40,472 nucleotides of DNA, from the IMG/VR virus record IMGVR_UViG_3300029309_000093, positions 1-40,472 of that record. One strand, 5' to 3'. The translations under genes and the position numbers were made by a program. Below the pieces are notes generated by a model, which made no database searches, had not been told where the DNA came from, and saw only the letters and a program-made list of their open reading frames with translations. This stretch comes from a virus. Position 1 is the stretch's first letter, and each line of letters opens with the position of its first letter. Of the stretch, positions 13,201 through 20,932 are shown one piece after another.

Positions 13201-15874
13201 GAAGATCTCTAAGGACGGCTTTTCTTTGTCCTATTTGTTTTGCTAATTCATTGTATCTAGTAAGAACATCTGCTGGCATAACCCCTTCTTTGATAGCCGC
13301 TCTAATATCTTTAGGTTGAATTGTAAATATATTTTTAAGAACTACAGTCGTACCTTCTGTTCCAAGTTTACCTTTTTTAATATTACCTAACGCATTTTTT
13401 CTATTTCTATTGTCAATGGTTTTCTTTCTTTCTTTTTCAACAGCTTCTTTTTTAGCCTGTTTAACTTCTTCAGCTTGTTGTTTTTTTGTTTTTTGTTGAG
13501 AAGCCATCTCTTCTTCAAAGGCTGCTTGTGCAACCACATCCTCAGCTTGCCTTTGTATTTCTTCTTGTGTAGGAGCGTTTATTACAGCATCAATAATAGC
13601 TGGAGTAGCTGGTAAACCTGTAACTTCGGTAAATTTTTCTTTTTCTGAAATTAAATCTTCTCTTAATTTTCCTTTTAATCTATTTTCATAAACTTTTCTT
13701 GTAGGATTTGTTTGAATAAATTCTGCGATTTCATCAAATTCAAATACATTACCATTACTATCTCTAAAACCATCCTCTAAATTTTGTCCTTTTTTTTCTT
13801 TAGTTGCAACCCAAGTTTGAACAAAGCCAGGGCCTAATTCTCTTAAAGAGGAAAAACCAAAATATTTTTGTAAAGATTCAGGGGTGAACTTTGTTCCAAA
13901 CAACGATTCTAAACCAGAGTCTATTTGACGTAGGGTTTGATCTATATCTTTTATTTGTTCTTGTAAAGCTATGGTGTTGTTTGCAAGATCTCTGGCATTA
14001 TTGCTTTCTCCTGGATTCGGAGATCTTTCTCCCTCGTCAACATTTATTTGTCCTGATTTAATTATTTTTTTAGCTGTTGCTCTTTTAGTATTAGGAGATC
14101 CTGTTAACTCAACTACTTTATTATCTTCAATAGTATAGTTTTTTCCTTCAATTTTTGCTGGAGTAGTTACCTCGCTCTCCTCAATCTCAACCTCAGTCGA
14201 GACCTCTTCGGCTGGTTTCTCTTCTGCTTTGATTTGCTCGGGTGTATCCTCTCTGGCAACCGGCTGTTGTTCGGTGTCTCCCTCTCCCACTGCTTTGCTA
14301 TCTGGGGCAGGTTCTTGAACATCCAACGTCTCTGTGCTTGGCTTTTGAATGGCATCTAATTTATTTTCAAAATCATCTTTAAGTTTAGCAGCTTTTTTTT
14401 GTCCTGCTAATGTTTTGTCTTCTTTAGCGTTATCATATTGATTTTGTAAAGATACTAATTCCTCAATATCTTCTGGAGTAGCTGCTTCACGTTGCTCAGG
14501 AGTTAAACTTTTTTTCATATTTAACTCGTCTAATAGTTGTTTCTTTTTTAATTGAAACTCATTGTTTAAAACAGGGTTGTCTGTAATTTCAATGTTGATA
14601 GCATCTAATTCTAAATAATTTTTAGATTTTTCAATAACATCTTTAACAAAATCCTCTGAAACCTCTTCGGTGTTCACTTTGTATTTAGGAACTTTTGTTA
14701 CTCCTGTTATTGTACCTATTATAGATGGGCTTGCTACTTCTCCTATTGCTTCAAAACCAATCTCTGCAACGTCCATTTCTTGACCTGCTGCTGCCCTACC
14801 AATAGCTTCTCCAGCTCCACCCCCAATCGCTTGCACACCTACACCTGCCACACCAGAGGCTATTTGTCCGGCTTTTGTTCCTAATTGTACCGCAACATTC
14901 TTACCTACATTTGCTCCAACACCTGCCGCTAAACCACCTGTAAGTGCGCTAATAGTTGATATAGTAGCTCCTCTAGCTAATGATCGTCTAGTAATATTGC
15001 TCATAGCCTCATCATCTTCAAGGATAGTTCTTATATTATCGTCGGTAAAATCTAAACCTTTTTCGTTTAATTCTTCTTTTAAAAATTCTGTAAAAGATAA
15101 TCCTGTTTCCAAAGCTCCTGTCATTCCAAGTATTGCACCTGCTCCCGCTCCTGCTGTACTTGTTATAGGAGCTAGTATACCACCAGCTGTCCCAGCTAAT
15201 GCTCCCGCTCCTGCACCAGTTGCTCCCGCACCAATCGACGCTGGATTTAGCATGGCTCTGAGGGATGATACAGCAACCTGTATTGCAGCCGTTGGATTTT
15301 TAGCTATACCTTTTAAAAAACCTTTAACACCTTTTCCTTCAGCTTCATATATCCTACTAAAATCTTGCATCTCCTCTGAAGGTGCAAACGATTCCATGTT
15401 CTCTACAGCTTCAATATATTGGTCTAAATTTTTATCTGATACATTTGATCCAGATGCAAAAACTTTTAGGGCATCATCTACTGTTGCACCCTGACCAGCC
15501 CCTGTCTTCCAGGCTCTGTATATATCTCCTAAAAAATCAGTGACCTCGTTTTTACCGAAAGCTCTTTCAATTGCTGTGTCTTTTTCAGCAGTAGGAGTTA
15601 CATTAAGACGTTGGTTTCTTGATAATGTGCTGGGCTGAGAAGTACCAGTTTCCAATTCTGAAACCATATCGATTTCGGTTTCGTCTTTTTTTTTTAATCC
15701 TAAAAATCCCGAAAAATCATCCATCGATCCTGCATATCCTTGTTCAGTAAAAATTGTGTAAGTTGCGTCTAATGCCTCTGAGTTTGTGTCAAGAAGACTA
15801 ACAAAGTCTTCAATACTACCATTGTAGCCTTGTTCAGTAAAATATTCATAAGCTGCCTGTAATGCTTCATTCAT
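10286..15874 (-). CDS. giant internal virion / DNA-ejection protein (1862 aa)
   Basis: The last gene of the virion arm. The N-terminus has two copies of a 27-residue repeat (residues 2-28 and 32-58; consensus EAL-x-A-x-Y-x2-FTEQGY-x-GS-x2-DF). Two Gly/Ala-rich stretches, about 196-256 and 300-365, look like glycine-zipper membrane-inserting segments. The rest is mostly charged helices and long coiled-coil-like regions, with a strongly basic C-terminus. Length, terminal position after two other internal-protein-like genes, and membrane-active segments suit a protein packed in the capsid and ejected to form the DNA channel, as T7 gp15/gp16 do. No lytic transglycosylase motif was seen. Function is inferred. 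Confidence 0.65.
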   Translation of the reverse strand: MNEALQAAYEYFTEQGYNGSIEDFVSLLDTNSEALDATYTIFTEQGYAGSMDDFSGFLGLKKKDETEIDMVSELETGTSQPSTLSRNQRLNVTPTAEKDTAIERAFGKNEVTDFLGDIYRAWKTGAGQGATVDDALKVFASGSNVSDKNLDQYIEAVENMESFAPSEEMQDFSRIYEAEGKGVKGFLKGIAKNPTAAIQVAVSSLRAMLNPASIGAGATGAGAGALAGTAGGILAPITSTAGAGAGAILGMTGALETGLSFTEFLKEELNEKGLDFTDDNIRTILEDDEAMSNITRRSLARGATISTISALTGGLAAGVGANVGKNVAVQLGTKAGQIASGVAGVGVQAIGGGAGEAIGRAAAGQEMDVAEIGFEAIGEVASPSIIGTITGVTKVPKYKVNTEEVSEDFVKDVIEKSKNYLELDAINIEITDNPVLNNEFQLKKKQLLDELNMKKSLTPEQREAATPEDIEELVSLQNQYDNAKEDKTLAGQKKAAKLKDDFENKLDAIQKPSTETLDVQEPAPDSKAVGEGDTEQQPVAREDTPEQIKAEEKPAEEVSTEVEIEESEVTTPAKIEGKNYTIEDNKVVELTGSPNTKRATAKKIIKSGQINVDEGERSPNPGESNNARDLANNTIALQEQIKDIDQTLRQIDSGLESLFGTKFTPESLQKYFGFSSLRELGPGFVQTWVATKEKKGQNLEDGFRDSNGNVFEFDEIAEFIQTNPTRKVYENRLKGKLREDLISEKEKFTEVTGLPATPAIIDAVINAPTQEEIQRQAEDVVAQAAFEEEMASQQKTKKQQAEEVKQAKKEAVEKERKKTIDNRNRKNALGNIKKGKLGTEGTTVVLKNIFTIQPKDIRAAIKEGVMPADVLTRYNELAKQIGQRKAVLRDLPEVRKLKEDADALYNELIEGINKEIEDVAEGKVEEVDVDKLKTDILSMPMKINQGLEKASRDLANKIKRFTDEDLDLLIEETEEGDSDIRRLKQLELVKKNINAGFVPAAANDLVNIVETRKDIKPLTSKVENISTDGLQGGLRKSFFTIGRALNLIKTGNFFEAVFKSNPKTVFDDLLGNANDTTIFEKLIRPLAAAFSQYDVQRSNVLKESIESIEKLIAFDGNKRVERSQNEITKDKMKIMTYLLQLEHESNPIETNQEEDLTPPALAFIDETIDYYEDLSPAEADATIEMLEEIKNEFTVDGKIDLNKLKNSFSTNMNKAVEEYRKAFDNLADKTDFVSAILRKNKVNLFNNYVKHVVLYRQIDKYNAAYNERKEIFTKASAKSGTIEKRTKGAKALNFDPSYALMKATDDILLDFYMTNEIRKFRMKINTLKKTEGLNKLQRQALIALERSMERALASTFDSINSDPSATASLLNQIRRIGYEAALVSAPRAVAELSSNFLFAIAANPDATLDGINNYGEVAKENATMLNFLSNIGSTEATKLANIDEITGKLVDDLGVDKYTSQAGKAAPQLKNIMLQILNYGPKQLRNFTADLSNKILSYPDQMIGRPLYLGEFVRVFEQETGIRLTQDDIRKMAEGPGESIYLTDEYAEAINKAAIAADKQAIMSTTSRNPILAIEKFKNNPDASVAAQVYRQANAFMSNFFAFEYTTARTAVNALFNQGAISEKQAMGLLLGITLRMSMYQIIYKVLSDNVDQAFRERDEDDIDEVQELVDETKRSLTGSILTLLTRQTMGNVPFAAIAYGLERFNENNLGSLRSDEEYDSFKHSIVYSQLGKKDLESENLMTNLATLFAGPYGTILRRLERNYELIQRTQTRKTESAKQRAEDELNANILLDISGNAGLLPFYKDVRRIINAKRNKEYKQRQSKLSKSELRKLNPKLYKKLYGPGSAEARLRALKRKLKSN
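15701..15871 (-). repeat. two direct repeats in the N-terminus of the ejection protein gene
   Basis: Codons 2-28 and 32-58 encode the same 27-residue unit with FTEQGY and GS-x2-DF constant. At DNA level CCTTGTTCAGTAAAA occurs in both copies, with further similarity around it, so the duplication is probably recent or under conversion. Confidence 0.75.
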
Positions 15875-15876
15875 CT

Positions 15877-17547
15877 TTAATCAATATTATTATTCTGAGT
15901 TTTATTGATAACATTTTTAATTTTATCTACACCTCCTATCACATTTTCTACTTCCACTTTTTCTTCATCAAATACAGGAATATTCCTGTAATCGTTGAAT
16001 AATTTTCTGTTAGGAGCGCTGAGTAATTCCGCTATATTGTCTGGAGTTATTTGAAGTTTGTTTTCTTTTGCGTAATCTATAGTCTCTAAAATTGAATTAA
16101 ATTCTACTTGAGGAGAATATTTGATAGGTAATACAATTGGCTCAGTAAGCACTCCAGGAATGTTTATTTCAACACCATAAGTGGCGTCAGTATATTTAGT
16201 CCTTGGAGGGGTTATGGATGGCGGGGTATAAGCTAATTGTCTAATTAAATTACCTAAAGGTGAACCTCCTTTTTTAGGCGGCTCTATAACAATAGTATTT
16301 ACTACTGCATCTTTCATTCCTTGATGATTTAATACAGATTGTAAGCCATCGACAGTATTTTGTATATTTTTACTTTTAAAAGAATTACTGTTTAATTTTT
16401 TGATATAATCTATTGGTTTAATAAATTTATCTACAACACCTGAAGGAGCATCAGGATCTACCATAAAATTATCAGCGTCTTTATAAGATAAAGAATCAGC
16501 ATCTACGTTTGCTTTTTGTGTAGCTAAGGCTAAATTATCTTTAGCAATTTGTATTCTTTCTCTTTCATTTTTTAACTGTTCTTCTTGATACCTACTAATT
16601 TCATCTTTTACTTCTACAGATATGGAATTATTGATTTCATCTGTCACTATATCTAACGCAGCTTTCCTATCAAAATCATACTTGCTAGTATTCATGTCAT
16701 AGTATATTGTTTTAGGGTCATTTTTTTTGCTAGGATCTTTAGTTATCGTATAACCATTTTGAGCAAGTATACTTATTATTTGTGATTGGTCTCCTACAAT
16801 AGCCTCAGCTAATCCGTTTATGGCAGCTTCACCAGTTTTAGCGTCAACTTCTACGCCTTGAATAGTTGTAATTACTTTTCCGTTTTTAGTAAATTTTCTA
16901 ACTCCTCTGTTTTTTAAATTTTCTGATATAACGTTTTTGTAATTATAAGATAATTTTTCATCTGAAGATAAATACCCAAGCTGACTAACATTAACTATCT
17001 CATCTGTAGGATTGCCATCTTCATCAGTTTTCACTAGTATTAATTCATTTGTTCCAGGGTCAACAATAGCAGTAGTTTTTTTGAAATCCAACATGTCGGA
17101 TGCTAGCTGTAGTTGAAATATAGACTCTGCGCTTAATTTATTATCTGGATCATTAGACTTTGCTAAATCCATCAATCTGTCATAGTTGTCATTAAAGTTT
17201 TTAGAATAAAGAAAAAAGTTTTCTGTGCTGCTTTTAAGATTAGCCCTTTTAGTATAATATTCTTGCTCAGATATTTGACCTGTCTTTAATTTATTTAATA
17301 AATCTAATGAAGCCACTGAAGCTTGGTTGGAAAACGAACCAACAACGTTATTTAAATCTGTGTTATAACCCTGTGGTTTATTAATTAAATCTTTTTGCAG
17401 TTGATTATATTCTGTCTGAATATCATCCTTACGTTTCTGACGGTCAGCTTGATCAGCTTTTATTCTGTCAGTAAAACTCTTACTTATTTCTCTCCAGTTA
17501 ATTTGTACTGGGTCGTCATCTCTTACGTATCCGTATCCTAATGCCAT
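15877..17547 (-). CDS. putative internal virion protein (556 aa)
   Basis: A 556-residue protein without signal peptide or membrane span, mostly charged helices (notably 25-60 and 300-350) with a strand-richer C-terminal third that has a Pro-rich segment (TPPSITPPR). No enzymatic motif is visible. It lies 2 bases upstream of the giant ejection protein gene and 3 bases after a small Gln/Ala-rich protein; the trio resembles the internal core gene order of podoviruses (gp14, gp15, gp16 of T7) in layout, not in recognisable sequence. A cargo or ejection role is inferred. Confidence 0.55.
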   Translation of the reverse strand: MALGYGYVRDDDPVQINWREISKSFTDRIKADQADRQKRKDDIQTEYNQLQKDLINKPQGYNTDLNNVVGSFSNQASVASLDLLNKLKTGQISEQEYYTKRANLKSSTENFFLYSKNFNDNYDRLMDLAKSNDPDNKLSAESIFQLQLASDMLDFKKTTAIVDPGTNELILVKTDEDGNPTDEIVNVSQLGYLSSDEKLSYNYKNVISENLKNRGVRKFTKNGKVITTIQGVEVDAKTGEAAINGLAEAIVGDQSQIISILAQNGYTITKDPSKKNDPKTIYYDMNTSKYDFDRKAALDIVTDEINNSISVEVKDEISRYQEEQLKNERERIQIAKDNLALATQKANVDADSLSYKDADNFMVDPDAPSGVVDKFIKPIDYIKKLNSNSFKSKNIQNTVDGLQSVLNHQGMKDAVVNTIVIEPPKKGGSPLGNLIRQLAYTPPSITPPRTKYTDATYGVEINIPGVLTEPIVLPIKYSPQVEFNSILETIDYAKENKLQITPDNIAELLSAPNRKLFNDYRNIPVFDEEKVEVENVIGGVDKIKNVINKTQNNNID

Positions 17548-17550
17548 GTC

Positions 17551-18258
17551 TTAATCTGTAAATATAGGTGCAAATAAACCTGGTTGACTTATTAACATAG
17601 GGTCTATTTGGCTTACCGTTTGTATATTAGCATTACCTAATCTTCTTGTCCTTCTTGTAGGATTTTGTTGTCTTGTAAATTGTTTTGCTAGTTGTAAACC
17701 TTCTCTTCCAGAAAATAAATCTGCACCCTCAAATCCAGCCGCTGCAATATCAAACATTCCACCTATAGCTTGGTTCATAGCTGAAGCTCCCATTTGTTGT
17801 GCCTGCTGTGCTCTTTGCTGCTGTCCTATTGCTTCTCCTAAGTCTAAATCTACTTTAGCTCCCTGAAGTCTTGATTCTTCTTGAGCCACCATCTCATTTA
17901 ATCTTTGCTGTTCCCTAGCCATAGCAGCTCTTTGCTGAGCTTGCTGTTGTTGCTGAGCCATAAGGACTCTTCCAGCCACAGCGCCAGCTCCTCGCTGGTC
18001 ACCCTCTAGCCCTGCTTGTAAAGCTGATGCGCCTGCTTGAGCTAAAGCTTCTCTTTCAAGTTCAAAAGGTTCTTTGGCTATACTTAGACCTTCTAAATAA
18101 TTTACATCTAATTTTGATTTAGCCTCATCAAAAGCTTTTTGTGCAGCTATTTCTGCTTGTTGTTGTAGTTTTCTTTGTTTACCAGCCTGCGCAAAGCTCA
18201 TGCCTGACCCAAGTGCAGCTGAACCTATTGAAACTAATGCTGCTGTTTCTAAACCCAT
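17551..18258 (-). CDS. putative small internal virion protein (235 aa)
   Basis: A 235-residue protein starting with a Gly/Ala/Ser-rich hydrophobic N-terminus (AALVSIGSAALGSGMSFAQAG), followed by a long Gln/Ala-rich helical core (for example MAQQQQQAQQRAAMAREQQ) and a basic RRTRR patch near residue 205. This composition is typical of the small internal or ejection proteins of podoviruses such as T7 gp14. Family placement rests on composition and gene order only. Confidence 0.6.
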   Translation of the reverse strand: MGLETAALVSIGSAALGSGMSFAQAGKQRKLQQQAEIAAQKAFDEAKSKLDVNYLEGLSIAKEPFELEREALAQAGASALQAGLEGDQRGAGAVAGRVLMAQQQQQAQQRAAMAREQQRLNEMVAQEESRLQGAKVDLDLGEAIGQQQRAQQAQQMGASAMNQAIGGMFDIAAAGFEGADLFSGREGLQLAKQFTRQQNPTRRTRRLGNANIQTVSQIDPMLISQPGLFAPIFTD

Positions 18259-18259
18259 A

Positions 18260-18661
18260 TTATAATATTTTAATTAATTCAGTAGAAATATTTCCTTTTT
18301 TAAAATTTAAATTTAAATATGTCTCAATTAAAAACCTATTATTGTTGTTTGCAAATATATATTTCATACCGTTTTTTTTACTTACAGATGTTAAGTTTTC
18401 AATTAACATTTTTAAAGTTTTCTTTCTTTCTATTCTATGGTCTTTATCTGATATTATCCATTCTATCCAAGATACTTTAGAGTTTGTAAAGTAAATAAAT
18501 CCTGCACAAATAGGTTTATTATTAAGCAAAACCATTAAACCACCCTCGCCTTCTTCTGGTAAAAAATCTTTTCTTGGAGGTTCAAAACCCCAGTCTTTCC
18601 ACCATTTTACCAACACATCATCATAGTCAGATGGATTTAACTTTCGTATATTAAATTCCAT
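18260..18661 (-). CDS. GNAT-like N-acetyltransferase (133 aa)
   Basis: A 133-residue protein with the layout of a compact GNAT fold: an IRKLNPSDYDDV N-terminal strand-helix, a conserved WWKDWGFEPP-x-KDFLP segment, central strands (GLMVLLNNKPICAGFIYF), a WIEWIISDKDHR strand-turn in the position of the acetyl-CoA loop, and a helix plus C-terminal strand. The acetyl-CoA loop is not the textbook R/Q-x2-G-x-G/A, so the family call is moderate. The ATG at 18661 is chosen over a TTG 9 bases upstream because a -7 box stands 6 bases before it. It sits between tail and internal virion genes; it may modify virion or host proteins (inference). Confidence 0.55.
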   Translation of the reverse strand: MEFNIRKLNPSDYDDVLVKWWKDWGFEPPRKDFLPEEGEGGLMVLLNNKPICAGFIYFTNSKVSWIEWIISDKDHRIERKKTLKMLIENLTSVSKKNGMKYIFANNNNRFLIETYLNLNFKKGNISTELIKIL

Positions 18662-18667
18662 TCTATG

Positions 18668-18675
18668 CAAAGATA
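18668..18675 (-). promoter_or_regulatory. putative Bacteroidota -7 box (TATCTTTG)
   Basis: On the minus strand TATCTTTG ends 6 bases before the ATG of the acetyltransferase-like gene, in the 20-base gap after the upstream gene. Geometry implies a leaderless or nearly leaderless transcript. No -33 element at standard spacing. Confidence 0.4.
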
Positions 18676-18681
18676 CTAAAT

Positions 18682-20268
18682 TTACGGAAAGCTTTTCATA
18701 ACTTCCGATTCTACAGCAAATAATTCAGTTGCTGTTGTGTTAGCATTTTCAAGTGTGATTGTCATTTCATGACCTAAAATTCCTACGTCCTCTGCCTCTG
18801 TATTTCTTAATCCTAATATAAAAGGAGTGGACTCACCTATAATTACATTTTGTGTAAAGTTAGTGTTAACAAATATTCTATTTATACCACTTACTAAGTT
18901 AACTTCTATATTGGTTATTTGACCACTAAAATTTATAGTGGTGTAAGCTCCTTCAGAAAAATAAATATAATCACCAATACTTAACATACTTATATCCGTT
19001 ATAGGGTTGACTGAAAAATTTAATGTAAGAACATTGTTAGTTTCAGACCAAGAGGTTGCCTTACCAATTCCTTGTGCCGATCTATATGCGTATTCTCCTG
19101 GAATTGCCGGTGTTGTTCCCGTCTTTCTAATGTAAGCAAAATATGCACCCTCTTTCTTTTCAAACCACCTAAAGTCTACAAACCCTCTAGTCTGTATATC
19201 TGATTCCATAGTTACAGTCCAAGCAGAATCAGATTCTAAATTTAATGATTTAAAAATTTTATTTTCTAAAGGATTTTGATTGAAAACTGTAGTAATTTGT
19301 GAATTAAATTGTTCACCATAATAATTGTTTCTAGTCTCATTAGTGTTGTGTCTGTACAAATTACCGCCCTTGAAAGAATATAAATAGTTATTCATACCTA
19401 TCATCAAATCAGGATTGTAAGAATAAAAAGACGGCCATCCTTTTACACTTTCGCTATAAGACAAGGTATAATTAGTTGTTATAGGTGATGGTATAGGCGG
19501 AACAGTGCTAGGCGTTGGAGGTGTGGGAGGTGTAGGGGCTGGCGGTGTAGGGCTAGGAGAACTACATTCATTACTATTGTAAACTAAATTGTTTTGCCCA
19601 CCCATGTATCCGTGATAAAAACATTCATAACTAATTGTTCCATATCCACCTACAACAGTTATTGTCACGTCTCCCCAATAATATTCGTAAGTATTTCCAT
19701 CAAGTCCAGTTTTGATACCAGCTAGATTTGTTCCAGTATAAGTAATTACATTAGTCAGATTATAATTATGAAATGCAATAGGATGCGCCGCAGGTATATC
19801 TTTCAAAACATATATACCAACGTTTGTTGCAAAAGGTTGAAAATATATTCCGTTAAATTTAAATACATTTACACCGTTGACTACACCAAAACTAACCGTG
19901 TTTTCTCCTTGTAAACAAGAAACTGTCCCTGGAGTTGGAGCTGGTGTAGGAGGACTCGGAGGCTGTGGAGGCGTTGGAGGCTGTGGAGGCGTTGGTATAG
20001 GGCTTGAGTTTTGATCTCCACATTGAGTTGAACAACTAGTGTCGATAGGCCCTTCAAAGTAACCATCAGTTGAAACTAAATTTATATAACCTGCACCTGA
20101 CAATTGTCCGTAATGTCCAGATGTGTCAAGACATACCTTAATTAATTGATTTGGCTGTATCGTAACTTCATCCAATCCAACTAAATCTGTTGCACAACAC
20201 CCTATTTGCCAAGTACACGGTTGATTAGCATCAAGTGGACAAATTAACTGATAAGTTTTACAGGACAT
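18682..20268 (-). CDS. Pro-linker tail/fibre protein with cupredoxin-like domain (528 aa)
   Basis: A modular 528-residue protein. Residues 1-88 are a Cys-rich N-terminal domain (ten Cys). A Pro/Thr/Gln linker (about 90-114) leads to a domain at 115-235 with the ligand pattern of a type 1 copper site: H162, then C216-x2-H219-x2-M222 in YECFYHGYMGG. A second Pro/Thr linker (238-262) leads to a strand-rich C-terminal domain ending the protein. The linkers resemble those in the 2220-residue tail protein nearby, and a hydroxylase and a glycosyltransferase lie between the two genes. Probably an exposed tail or fibre component; binding of copper is inferred from motif only. Confidence 0.65.
   Translation of the reverse strand: MSCKTYQLICPLDANQPCTWQIGCCATDLVGLDEVTIQPNQLIKVCLDTSGHYGQLSGAGYINLVSTDGYFEGPIDTSCSTQCGDQNSSPIPTPPQPPTPPQPPSPPTPAPTPGTVSCLQGENTVSFGVVNGVNVFKFNGIYFQPFATNVGIYVLKDIPAAHPIAFHNYNLTNVITYTGTNLAGIKTGLDGNTYEYYWGDVTITVVGGYGTISYECFYHGYMGGQNNLVYNSNECSSPSPTPPAPTPPTPPTPSTVPPIPSPITTNYTLSYSESVKGWPSFYSYNPDLMIGMNNYLYSFKGGNLYRHNTNETRNNYYGEQFNSQITTVFNQNPLENKIFKSLNLESDSAWTVTMESDIQTRGFVDFRWFEKKEGAYFAYIRKTGTTPAIPGEYAYRSAQGIGKATSWSETNNVLTLNFSVNPITDISMLSIGDYIYFSEGAYTTINFSGQITNIEVNLVSGINRIFVNTNFTQNVIIGESTPFILGLRNTEAEDVGILGHEMTITLENANTTATELFAVESEVMKSFP
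19564..19926 (-). other. cupredoxin-like domain within tail protein
   Basis: Encodes residues 115-235. The HPIAF strand supplies a His, and the C-x2-H-x2-M motif near the end supplies Cys, His and Met, in the order of type 1 copper proteins. Similar H-P-F and Y-Y-C-x2-H-x2-M-G-G patterns recur in virion proteins of marine phages, as I recall them; metal occupancy is not shown. Confidence 0.55.
19958..19993 (-). repeat. perfect 18-bp tandem duplication in Pro-linker
   Basis: GGAGGCTGTGGAGGCGTT (plus-strand reading) occurs twice back to back without mismatch, encoding two six-residue units of Pro, Thr and Gln in the first linker. It is a likely site of length variation by slippage. Confidence 0.85.
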
Positions 20269-20284
20269 ACAAATAAATTATGTA

Positions 20285-20292
20285 CAAATTTA
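20285..20292 (-). promoter_or_regulatory. putative -7 box (TAAATTTG)
   Basis: Minus-strand TAAATTTG lies 16 bases before the ATG of the cupredoxin-domain tail gene, in the 40-base gap after the glycosyltransferase gene. Fits TAnnTTTG; chance match possible. Confidence 0.3.
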
Positions 20293-20308
20293 CAAAAATT
20301 TATTGGTG

Positions 20309-20932
20309 CTAATTAAAAAACCCCCATGTACCTGTTTGATGGTGTTTAGTAAATCTTATTTCTTTTGAGTTATTAAACAAATCAGCTGGTAATATTTCTA
20401 TTGAGTCATAATAATTTGTTTGAATAAATTCAGATAACGCTATAGGACCAACAGTTTTTCGCACTATAAAACCTGGTATATGCTCTTCAATATTAGGATA
20501 CTTAGAAACATTATCTATGTTACTTATAATGTTTTGTCTACAATACAAAAGATAGTCGCTCCAAAAATTATTTGGAGGTGATATCATCAAACTATTTTGA
20601 ACAAATTCATCATCACTGCTAGCACCTATTATGTATATTTTATTTTTATTTAGTTGATGTAAAAAGGGAGATATTAATTCAACATCCATGTCAGCATATA
20701 CACCTCCTATATTTTCAAGTATTACATATCTTACGTAGTCAAGTTTAAAAATTTTGTGAAGCTTATCTAAAATTTTAAAAAACTCTAAATCATAACACTT
20801 TAAATAATCGTCTATTTCTTGATCGTTCCAAATCTTCACAACACAGGTATATTTTTTCCATGATTTTAAACATTTGTTCCATAACACAGGCCATTTGTTT
20901 TTGTCTTCTGGGGCTAAAAAATGGACAATCAT
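20309..20932 (-). CDS. GT32-type glycosyltransferase (Gly_transf_sug, DXD)
   Basis: A 207-residue glycosyltransferase of the Och1/capsular-polysaccharide DXD type. The core block K63-L-D65-Y-V-R68 then YVILENIGGVYADMDVE carries the Arg and the metal/nucleotide-sugar D81-M-D83 motif characteristic of Gly_transf_sug. A C-terminal GPIALSEF segment (after residue 160) and HHQTGTWGFF end match the acceptor side of this family. It would transfer a sugar from a nucleotide-sugar; the acceptor is unknown. The start overlaps the hydroxylase-like stop by 4 bases, so the two are probably co-translated. Lying among tail genes, it may glycosylate tail proteins (inference) rather than DNA. Confidence 0.85.
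   Translation of the reverse strand: MIVHFLAPEDKNKWPVLWNKCLKSWKKYTCVVKIWNDQEIDDYLKCYDLEFFKILDKLHKIFKLDYVRYVILENIGGVYADMDVELISPFLHQLNKNKIYIIGASSDDEFVQNSLMISPPNNFWSDYLLYCRQNIISNIDNVSKYPNIEEHIPGFIVRKTVGPIALSEFIQTNYYDSIEILPADLFNNSKEIRFTKHHQTGTWGFFN

Noticed and set aside
14167-14355. Minus-strand 62-codon frame rich in Arg
   Set aside because: An alternative frame inside the Pro/Glu-rich part of the ejection protein; no start context and low complexity.
14997-15494. Plus-strand open frame of 165 codons rich in Ala and Pro
   Set aside because: It is antisense to the Gly/Ala-rich part of the ejection protein; its composition is the mirror image of that segment and it has no leader or motif.
18141-18494. 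Plus-strand 117-codon hydrophobic frame
   Set aside because: Antisense to the small internal protein and the GNAT-like gene; hydrophobicity reflects AT-rich antisense codons.
20309-20932. Glycosyltransferase as a DNA-base glucosyltransferase
   Set aside because: The DXD Gly_transf_sug pattern differs from the T4-type DNA glucosyltransferases, no base-modifying biosynthesis gene is seen, and the gene lies in the tail operon.
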